From positions 1-49,758 of the forward strand of contig CALHOU010000022.1 of the NCBI GenBank assembly GCA_938035945.1: a stretch of DNA of 49,758 bases, in the 5' to 3' direction. Position numbers and translations under genes: made by a program. Source of the stretch: an uncultured Granulosicoccaceae bacterium. Its GTDB lineage: Bacteria; Pseudomonadota; Gammaproteobacteria; Granulosicoccales; Granulosicoccaceae. Below are positions 43,725 to 49,758 of this stretch, in pieces. Numbering within the stretch: the first letter of the stretch is position 1; each line of letters opens with the position of its first letter. Under the pieces are notes generated by a model. The model made no database searches, was not told where the DNA came from, and was given only the letters and a program-made list of their open reading frames with translations.

Positions 43725-44008
43725 GTAAGGAAACAACCATTTCAGCATCCCAAGTCGTGGCTATAGCCAAACCGTATCGACTGCAATTTGAAGAGGCGCA
43801 AGAGAGTTGGGTTCTCTTATACCCTGAAGGTATGGTGAAACTCAATGGTCCGGCAGGGGAAATATTGAAACGTTGCGATGGTATTAAAAGCATTGAGACG
43901 GTTGTAGGGGAGTTAGAGGCTGCGTTTGAGCAAACCGGATTACAACAAGATGTTATCTCATTTTGCGAGATTGCTTTGCAAAATCGCTGGATCACGATTA
44001 GCAGGTAA
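43721..44008 (+). CDS. pqqD: PQQ peptide chaperone PqqD
   Basis: 95 residues. The family pattern is clear: [38 protein letters not shown] and a C-terminal helix ending [10 protein letters not shown]. PqqD binds PqqA and presents it to the radical SAM enzyme PqqE. It overlaps pqqC by four bases and lies 56 bases before pqqE. Confidence 0.95.
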   Translation: MSKETTISASQVVAIAKPYRLQFEEAQESWVLLYPEGMVKLNGPAGEILKRCDGIKSIETVVGELEAAFEQTGLQQDVISFCEIALQNRWITISR

Positions 44009-44064
44009 TCAGCGCATCCCTTGTGTTGGTAGTTTAATCATTTAGGTGTTGGCAGGTTTATACA

Positions 44065-45240
44065 ATGGATATAAATTCAGAATCTACATCAGCACTCGCA
44101 GATGATAAACCTACACCAGGGCCACCATTGTGGTTGTTGTGTGAATTGACCTATCGTTGTCCACTGCACTGCGTGTTTTGTTATAACCCAGTGAACTTTG
44201 ACAATGTCAAAAATGAATTGGATACGGAGTCGTGGATTCGCGTTCTCAGACAATCACGTAAATTAGGCAGCGTGCAGTGCGGTTTCTCTGGGGGCGAACC
44301 CTTGCTCAGAGATGACTTAGAAGAGCTTGTTGGCGAAGCACATAAGCTGGGGTATTACACCAACTTGCTCACATCTGGCGTAGGGTTGACAGAGTCCCGC
44401 ACTAGCGTTTTAAAGGATGCGGGCCTAGACCACATCCAGCTATCGTTTCAAGACTCAACAAAGGAATTGAACGACTTTCTTTCGCATACAAAAACATTCG
44501 ATTTAAAACTTAAAGTAGCCAGAACTATCACCGATCACGATATACCTATGGTGTTGAACTGCGTTATCCATCGTCTCAATATCGACTATATTGAAAATAT
44601 CATCCAAATGGCAATAGAGCTAGGTGCAGAGTGTCTCGAACTGGCGAATACACAGTTCTACTCGTGGGCCAAAGTCAATCAAGCACATCTGCTACCCTCT
44701 CGAGAACAGCTGGAACGGGCTGAGAAGATCACCAACGAGTACAGAGACAAGTTCGCGGATAAAATCAGGATTATATTTGTGGTGCCTGATTACTACGAAA
44801 CCCGACCAAAAAAATGTATGAATGGTTGGGGTAATGTGTTTTTAACCATTAGCCCAGATGGCACAGCATTACCCTGTCATACGGCTGCGATGTTACCCGG
44901 CCCCGCGTTCCCTAATGTTAAACAGCATTCCATAGAAGAGATCTGGTATCGCAGTGAAGGGTTTAATCGTTTTCGTGGCACTGATTGGATGAAAGAGCCG
45001 TGTCGCTCTTGCAGCGAAAAAGAGAATGACCTTGGTGGTTGCCGGTGTCAGGCTTATATGCTTGCCAACGATCCCACTGTTGCAGACCCTGTATGCGACA
45101 AATCACCTGAACACCATAACGTTGAGGCTGCAGTGGCCAATGCGCAGTTACCTAATAAGCAAGTTGCCGACGAGCACCCTCTGATTTTTCGTGATGCAAA
45201 ATCTTCGCAAAAGTTAGATAAAGATGGCGTAGTTTTTTAA
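44065..45240 (+). CDS. pqqE: Radical SAM enzyme PqqE
   Basis: 391 residues. The radical SAM cluster is Cys32-x3-Cys36-x2-Cys39 in RCPLHCVFCYNP, followed by GFSGGEPLLR. The C-terminal SPASM region has further cysteines: CMNGWG, LPCHTA, and CRSCSEKENDLGGCRCQAY, for auxiliary iron-sulfur clusters. PqqE links Glu16 and Tyr20 of PqqA. ATG start is followed by a 20-residue tail before the core. No pqqF/pqqG gene follows; the frame ends before a converging operon. Confidence 0.96.
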   Translation: MDINSESTSALADDKPTPGPPLWLLCELTYRCPLHCVFCYNPVNFDNVKNELDTESWIRVLRQSRKLGSVQCGFSGGEPLLRDDLEELVGEAHKLGYYTNLLTSGVGLTESRTSVLKDAGLDHIQLSFQDSTKELNDFLSHTKTFDLKLKVARTITDHDIPMVLNCVIHRLNIDYIENIIQMAIELGAECLELANTQFYSWAKVNQAHLLPSREQLERAEKITNEYRDKFADKIRIIFVVPDYYETRPKKCMNGWGNVFLTISPDGTALPCHTAAMLPGPAFPNVKQHSIEEIWYRSEGFNRFRGTDWMKEPCRSCSEKENDLGGCRCQAYMLANDPTVADPVCDKSPEHHNVEAAVANAQLPNKQVADEHPLIFRDAKSSQKLDKDGVVF

Positions 45241-45323
45241 CTCACCCGTTCGCCAAATGATTTTCTGCTCTAACCGTTTACAGCCGACTCGAGCGCCACA
45301 TCTTCATCCGAAAAATAGGGGGG

Positions 45324-46508
45324 TCAACGCAATTGGCAAGCAGAGGCTGGGGCGTCGACCCCGAGTGTATCGACGTAGTGTTTAGGGTGCAGAAATTTAG
45401 GCATCGGCGCTATCGCAATCACTGCATCTTGTGTGGCCAATAGGATGGGTTGCCGAAGCTGATGATTCCATTGTCGAATAGAACCTCTAGTCCCTTTATA
45501 CAAATCGACTTGCGAAGCCGGATCGATAAGTACTGAGCTAGGACTTAAATCTTCTCGATCAGTGCGTGAATTGATACTGTTGGTAATTAATTTCACCGCA
45601 CTCCAAGCAGCAAATTCAGCATCCGTCATTGAAACTTGTGGGCTTAGCAGGTGGTTCTTTTTGAATGACCGATATCGCTCATTTAGCTGAGGTGCACCAT
45701 AGCGCTCGAGACCAAAATGCCAATTTCTTGGAGTAAGCCCAACATCTCCTACAACGGGCCTTGCACTTCGCGTACTGTATTGCAAATAGCGACCATAGTC
45801 TTTTTGCGAATCTATTACAGCAACAACATCGTACGAGACTCCGCCGGTTAAAAATTCCGGTTTATTCTTATCTCTGTCATCCGGATTATGCGATAGTGTA
45901 AAGACCCTTTGATCAACGATATTTGCCCCAAATTTTTTCAAGCTATTAAATAGTGTTTCAGCGCGTTCAGCGTCTCTCTCACTTGGTCCTCGTATCAGCA
46001 ATACCTTCCGCCACCCTCTATAAATTAAAAATTGCCCTAACGCATCGAAATACATATTGTCGGAAGGGATGGCATGAAAAAAGGTATCCATACAAAGCGA
46101 TTCCCTGAGATAGGCGTTGCTGTGTCGAACGTTAAACGCAACAAGATTCAGTTCATGCGTAAGTTTTGCAACTTGCTCCATTAGCGCTAAGGGCAGGTCG
46201 AGAATAACCAAGCTTGATTGGGATATACCGGCAAGTTGTGATCGAATATCTGTGTTTGGGTCGAGCTCTATTTGCTGCAAACTGCTATCAATATCCAAGG
46301 TGTCGAACAAGATTGTGGATTCAAACAAGGCAAGCTCAACAGCGCGCCTTACTGGGCGGTGCGGTTCAACCGTGATACCGGCAAACGTTTTACCCTTCTG
46401 CTGTTGATCTTCAGATTTCAAACTCAGGATGGTTACATCGAACGTGCTCGCATACGCTTGGCTTGAAAAGAACAAGGATAGTAAAAATAGAAAACCTTGG
46501 AATTTCAT
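45324..46508 (-). CDS. PQQ-system ABC-type substrate-binding protein
   Basis: 394 residues. An N-terminal signal peptide (FLFLLSLFFSSQAYA, cut before STFDV) and a periplasmic-binding fold of the Leu/Ile/Val type match the binding protein of the PQQ-dependent alcohol-dehydrogenase gene sets (PF13458-like). It contains PHRPVRRAVELALFE and FHAIPSDNMYFDALGQF. It overlaps the preceding beta-propeller gene by four bases. No ABC ATPase or permease of this set is present, so it may work as an accessory protein or the rest lies elsewhere. Function unproven in the family. Confidence 0.82.
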   Translation of the reverse strand: MKFQGFLFLLSLFFSSQAYASTFDVTILSLKSEDQQQKGKTFAGITVEPHRPVRRAVELALFESTILFDTLDIDSSLQQIELDPNTDIRSQLAGISQSSLVILDLPLALMEQVAKLTHELNLVAFNVRHSNAYLRESLCMDTFFHAIPSDNMYFDALGQFLIYRGWRKVLLIRGPSERDAERAETLFNSLKKFGANIVDQRVFTLSHNPDDRDKNKPEFLTGGVSYDVVAVIDSQKDYGRYLQYSTRSARPVVGDVGLTPRNWHFGLERYGAPQLNERYRSFKKNHLLSPQVSMTDAEFAAWSAVKLITNSINSRTDREDLSPSSVLIDPASQVDLYKGTRGSIRQWNHQLRQPILLATQDAVIAIAPMPKFLHPKHYVDTLGVDAPASACQLR

Positions 46509-47518
46509 TTTAATATTTCGATCGAGTGGGGGACTAATCCTGTGCGGCTTGTTCGAATAGGTCGTCTGGATTGAGTATCAATGATAGTTACATCATCCGA
46601 CAGGCCATTTAATACGAATAGCTCTTTTCCATCTGGTGTAAGCGCAAGCCCCCATGGACGTCGACCAACCAATATGTATTTTAGAATTTTGCGTTTCACG
46701 GCATCAACAATGACTACATGGTTTGCAGAACCTAAGGCGACGAATGCGGTGGATTGCGCTTGATCGAATAAAATGTCTACCGGTGTAAGTTGCTCACTGC
46801 GAAATCCACGCGGTGCAAAAATAAGTTCGTCGATTTTTTCATAGCTTATTATGTCAAATATTTCGACACGGCTTCCCATTTCAGAGGATACCCAAAGCTC
46901 TTCGTTTCGAATAGCTATCCGTCTTGGCCGAAGGTTGGTAACCAGGCGTTTCACCGGTTCGTACGTTATACCGTCAAACACATGAACGATGCCTGCATTT
47001 TCTGATGCCACAAATATTTTAGAGCCGTCTACTGTTAGCGCAACGCCGTCGGGTTCGTGTCCAGTGGGAAGTGATGCAAGCACTTCGCCACTCTCTATAT
47101 TTAGCACGGTGGCGGTAGCTGCACCTTCATTGGAAACAATGATGCGGTTGGATTGTTCGTGTATGGCAAGCGACATTGCACCAGGAAGGTTGGGGAAGAT
47201 TCTTCTGGTGTGTTTTGAAGAAATATCGAATTCTATTACCTGGCCATCATCTGAGCAGGCTATATACAACAGACCCATTGACTTGTGTTGCGCCATGCCT
47301 CGTGGGCGTTTGCAAAGGGGCACGATATCGTTGGTTTTTCCGGATTCATCCATAAACACAAGATCACCAGAGCGTTCGTTACTGATGACCACGGTGCCCG
47401 CCGTAGCAGGTGTGTGTTGTGCGATAAATAAAAGAGCGCAAGCAAAGGTTAATGTGCGAGCTTGCCATACAACAGAACTTGCAATTACATGTGTTGCACC
47501 GAAACCCGTGAACCTCAC
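46505..47518 (-). CDS. PQQ-associated YVTN-type beta-propeller protein
   Basis: 337 residues with a signal peptide (hydrophobic segment about 20-40, ending in TPATA) and about seven propeller blades; repeats such as GHEPDGVALTVDGSKIFVAS and RRPWGLALTPDGKELFVLNG are of the YVTN type. It matches a family seen beside PQQ-dependent dehydrogenases, with unknown role. It starts at a GTG overlapping the stop of cytochrome c (GTGA) and ends in an ATGA overlap with the binding protein, so all three are translated together. It should act in the periplasm. Confidence 0.82.
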   Translation of the reverse strand: MRFTGFGATHVIASSVVWQARTLTFACALLFIAQHTPATAGTVVISNERSGDLVFMDESGKTNDIVPLCKRPRGMAQHKSMGLLYIACSDDGQVIEFDISSKHTRRIFPNLPGAMSLAIHEQSNRIIVSNEGAATATVLNIESGEVLASLPTGHEPDGVALTVDGSKIFVASENAGIVHVFDGITYEPVKRLVTNLRPRRIAIRNEELWVSSEMGSRVEIFDIISYEKIDELIFAPRGFRSEQLTPVDILFDQAQSTAFVALGSANHVVIVDAVKRKILKYILVGRRPWGLALTPDGKELFVLNGLSDDVTIIDTQSRRPIRTSRTGLVPHSIEILK

Positions 47519-47838
47519 ATGCTCGGTTCCTTAACGGTGAGTTCGAATGCGGAATACCACGCAGCGAGATTTTTAATATCTTCCATGGATAGAGATTGCG
47601 CGATAATGCTCATGCGTCGATCTTGTCGCATGCCTTTTTGATAATCAACAATCGTTTTTTCAATATATAAAGCGCTCAAACCCGCCAAGTTTGGAGATTC
47701 AGGATCTTTAGCAATACCGTTTTTTCCATGACACACAGAACACTGTGTGGACAGTTCCTTACCTTTTGCCATATCAGCGCCGTGCGAAGTAACGCTAACG
47801 AGTGATAGTGCAAGTCCAAACAAGATGTGCTTATTCAT
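47515..47838 (-). CDS. Periplasmic c-type cytochrome (single heme)
   Basis: 107 residues. Signal peptide (MNKHILFGLALSLVSVTSHG) then the heme motif CSVCH at 33-37, a GKNG after it and a Met in DRRMSIIA (about 75) for the sixth ligand, as in class I cytochromes of the c4/c5 type. It most likely accepts electrons from the upstream dehydrogenase and passes them to the respiratory chain. Ribosome site TTGGAG lies beside the end of the terminator hairpin before it. Confidence 0.9.
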   Translation of the reverse strand: MNKHILFGLALSLVSVTSHGADMAKGKELSTQCSVCHGKNGIAKDPESPNLAGLSALYIEKTIVDYQKGMRQDRRMSIIAQSLSMEDIKNLAAWYSAFELTVKEPSM

Positions 47839-47850
47839 AGTTTCTCCAAA

Positions 47851-47880
47851 AAAGCCCCGGCCTGATCGGGCCGAGGCTTT
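47851..47880 (-). terminator. Terminator/attenuator between the dehydrogenase and cytochrome c genes
   Basis: AAAGCC (47851-47856) pairs with GGCTTT (47875-47880) and CGGCC with GGCCG inside, with one mismatch and a six-base loop. On the transcribed minus strand the stem is followed by a T-run that merges into the cytochrome c ribosome site TTGGAG. It should reduce but not abolish transcription into the downstream genes. Confidence 0.8.
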
Positions 47881-47889
47881 TCTTATTTC

Positions 47890-49140
47890 TTAAGAGCCTT
47901 CGTAAGTTATACGGTAGATTGCACCAGCATAGTCATCGGATACAAGGATAGAACCATCCTTCATTTGCGTGATGGACATTGGGCGTCCGTCATACTCACC
48001 ATTTTCGTTCAGCCAGCCTTCTGCAAATGGTGTCATTGTCGCATTACCCTCATCGTCAATGGACGTGAACATGACTCTGGCACCACAAGGTTCGGTGCGA
48101 TTCCATGAGCCGTGCTGAGCTACGAAAATACCATTCTTATACTTTGCAGGAAATTGCTTACCGGTATAGAAAGCCATGCCTAAGTCGGCACAATGAGCAG
48201 TGGTTTCAACAACTGGATGCACAATACCTTCGGGCACTTCTTGTGTGTTGTAACCAAAATCGCTAACGCGTACCGTGCCGCCACCAAACCATGGATGTCC
48301 AAAATGCTGACCGGCTTCTGTTTGTCGATTCAATTCGCCAGGAGGAATATCATCACCCATGCCGTCTACTTGATTATCGGTCCACCATAATTCGCCAGTT
48401 TCTGGGTGAAAGTCTTGACCAACAGAGTTACGCACGCCGTAGGTGTAAACTTCACGATTAGAGCCATCTCTGTCCATTCGAATTATTCCGCCAATACCCA
48501 CTTTCTTGTACATCTCCAATTTTTCTGGTGGTGCGACATTAAATGGTTGTCCAAGTGAGATATAAACTTTGTTATCGGGGCCAATGTCGACCACGCGAGC
48601 CGTGTGGTTGTAGCTTTCTTCATCAACCGGTATAAGCTCTCCTTTTGGCACGATGTCAACGGCCACAACATCAGGGCCTTCGTAAAAGAACTCTGCTGCG
48701 GGGAACATACGAACATGGTTGCGTTCGGCTATATAAAGAAAGCCGTCTTTACTGAATTGCACGCCATTTGGCACATCGAATTCTAACGAAGGTGCGAAAT
48801 CTTTTACTTCGTCGGCAACACCATCTCGATCGCGGTCAGACACAACCCAAACTTTATCTTTGCGTGTACCCACAAACAACACCGTTCCCTGAGGTGCCAT
48901 TGCCATATCTCGGGCATCTGGAACAATCGCATAGAGATCGATCTTAAAGCCTGCTGGTAATTTGATATTGGCCAGTACAGCTTTTATATTTTCTGCCTTT
49001 TGCCCACCCTGATCAATAAACGTATGGTCTCCCATGGTTTTACCCGACGTTGCAAACACGCCAAGGTTGGCCGCTGCTGATGCGGATATTACTAATCCGG
49101 CAACGCATGCTGCAATTTTCGTTAACTTCATCTTCGCCAT
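47890..49140 (-). CDS. PQQ-dependent sugar/sorbosone-type dehydrogenase
   Basis: About 416 residues from the ATG at 49138-49140, preceded by TTGGAGGGG; the frame opens at a TTG 12 bases upstream. A signal peptide (KLTKIAACVAGLVISASAAA, cut before NLGVF) leads into a six-bladed propeller of the glucose/sorbosone dehydrogenase family. The catalytic His is probably in YNHTARVVDIG, and the arginine of VYTYGVRNSVGQDFHPETG corresponds to a PQQ-binding residue of soluble glucose dehydrogenase; RDRDG and later acidic loops could bind calcium. It would oxidise a sugar or alcohol in the periplasm, giving electrons to cytochrome c. Substrate unknown. Confidence 0.85.
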   Translation of the reverse strand: MAKMKLTKIAACVAGLVISASAAANLGVFATSGKTMGDHTFIDQGGQKAENIKAVLANIKLPAGFKIDLYAIVPDARDMAMAPQGTVLFVGTRKDKVWVVSDRDRDGVADEVKDFAPSLEFDVPNGVQFSKDGFLYIAERNHVRMFPAAEFFYEGPDVVAVDIVPKGELIPVDEESYNHTARVVDIGPDNKVYISLGQPFNVAPPEKLEMYKKVGIGGIIRMDRDGSNREVYTYGVRNSVGQDFHPETGELWWTDNQVDGMGDDIPPGELNRQTEAGQHFGHPWFGGGTVRVSDFGYNTQEVPEGIVHPVVETTAHCADLGMAFYTGKQFPAKYKNGIFVAQHGSWNRTEPCGARVMFTSIDDEGNATMTPFAEGWLNENGEYDGRPMSITQMKDGSILVSDDYAGAIYRITYEGS

Positions 49141-49152
49141 AAACCCCTCCAA

Positions 49153-49609
49153 ATAATCGTTCCGTAAAATTTTTAGGAAAATCCTGTAGGCATAATTCTA
49201 TGCCTGTATTGGTTCTACCCCGACGGATACGTATATTCAAGTCAATTCGAGTGGTTTTATTTTAGGGTTGGTCCATTAAGTCTCTGTTTGACTGTTTGTG
49301 CTTGTCGTGGGGCAGAAAAGAGGTAAATTTTCGCGCTTAACATCAGCAGTTAGCTGCATTAAATGGGGCAAACTGAGCTTTGCCTGCGTTACTGACCGTT
49401 ATACGGCAGGCAGTACGCCTGTGTAGCTTATTCGGCCTTTTGCATAATGATTGACGCTTATTTCAAGTGTTAGAGGTAGCTAGTGATTCATAAATGACGC
49501 GTTAGTGCAATTAGACAATTAGTATGATCGCTCCTGATCTGTTTCGGCTCGGTATGTGAGAATCACTGTTTGTAGAAATGCGTGTCGTATGCTCAATGTT
49601 ATGGGTGTT
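49153..49609. other. Gene-free region upstream of the dehydrogenase operon
   Basis: About 450 bases without a gene. It contains the 18-bp palindrome described separately at 49188-49205 and a small CAGGC/GCCTG stem at 49407-49421. No clear -35/-10 pair was identified, but TAGAAT on the minus strand within the palindrome could serve as a -10. Confidence 0.45.
49188..49205. promoter_or_regulatory. Palindrome upstream of the dehydrogenase gene
   Basis: AGGCATA (49188-49194) and TATGCCT (49199-49205) form a perfect inverted repeat around ATTC, 48 bases before the start codon. It overlaps a possible -10 (TAGAAT) on the minus strand, so it is a candidate operator. Confidence 0.4.
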
Positions 49610-49758
49610 CTACCGATCGGCGAGTAGGGCGACTGAGTCGCCTGCGTCAATGCCAATTCGTAGCCATTCTTTTGCTGGCTGGCGTTTCGATTCGACTGGC
49701 CAGATCACCTCACTGGCTTGTGCGTACTTGCCAGCGGATGCCAGTTGGTGTGCCCATG
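49610..49758 (-). CDS. C-terminal end of an unidentified protein (truncated by window)
   Basis: A minus-strand frame is open from the window edge for 48 codons and ends with TAG at 49610-49612. The visible part reads WAHQLASAGKYAQASEVIWP, then VESKRQPAKEWLRIGIDAGD and SVALLADR. The first half is helical and resembles a repeat-like (TPR-type) end. No family can be named. It is included because it is continuous and has amino acid use like its neighbours. Confidence 0.45.
   Translation of the reverse strand, partial: WAHQLASAGKYAQASEVIWPVESKRQPAKEWLRIGIDAGDSVALLADR

Noticed and set aside
1-49758. CRISPR array, rRNA, tRNA or prophage
   Set aside because: No regularly spaced repeats, no tRNA-like cloverleaf or rRNA sequence and no phage structural genes were noticed on either strand.

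Overview
The window looks like the chromosome of a free-living, probably marine or saline-water, aerobic Gammaproteobacterium. This is inferred from the full-length Prc-type tail-specific protease, the glycine-betaine importer, the TAXI-type TRAP transporter with a sulfatase, the complete pqqABCDE operon with periplasmic PQQ-linked partners, and the short CTGTCCCC repeat elements. No rRNA, tRNA, CRISPR array, prophage or intact insertion sequence was found. The genus cannot be fixed from sequence reading alone.

Layout. 1-3 kb: tail of a GT61 glycosyltransferase, a Stf0-type sulfotransferase, a cluster of CTGTCCCC repeats, an EamA transporter whose C-terminus is made of that repeat, and an alkyltransferase-like DNA-repair protein. 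3-8.5 kb: a LysR regulator divergent from a TRAP-TAXI binding protein, a fused TRAP permease and a Cys-type sulfatase. 9-15.4 kb: two exported NTF2-like proteins, prc, an HD phosphohydrolase paired with a small nucleotidyltransferase, a MOSC protein and an SDR. 15.4-25.3 kb: a carbohydrate region with gluconolactonase, D-2-hydroxyacid dehydrogenase, a LacI regulator, a four-gene sugar ABC importer, cytochrome b561, a PhyH-type Fe(II)/2-oxoglutarate dioxygenase and a TauE/SafE exporter. 25.4-32.1 kb: a large zinc-peptidase-like lipoprotein, then an operon of 3-hydroxyisobutyrate-dehydrogenase-like enzyme, aldehyde dehydrogenase, serine acetyltransferase and a glyoxalase-like protein, then a small membrane protein.

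32.1-39.8 kb: a hybrid histidine kinase, then a betaine ABC transporter (proX, proV and a double-length proW) whose leader holds a three-way-junction RNA resembling one glycine-riboswitch aptamer, and an SDR. 39.9-41.6 kb: a hipBA toxin-antitoxin pair. 41.9-49.1 kb: a PQQ island. pqqA encodes a 24-residue peptide and is followed by a strong hairpin, then pqqBCDE. Converging on it are a sorbosone/glucose-dehydrogenase-like enzyme, a cytochrome c, a beta-propeller and a PQQ-system binding protein. The last 150 bases hold the tail of a further gene.

How the parts work together. The PQQ operon makes the cofactor; the opposing operon supplies a periplasmic dehydrogenase and a cytochrome to take its electrons. 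The gluconolactonase, 2-hydroxyacid dehydrogenase, LacI repressor and ABC importer suggest use of a sugar or sugar-acid. The sulfatase/TRAP unit and the dioxygenase/TauE unit suggest use of sulfated or sulfonated compounds. A recurring design is a hairpin or terminator placed after the first, high-demand gene of an operon (sugar-binding protein, betaine-binding protein, pqqA, dehydrogenase).
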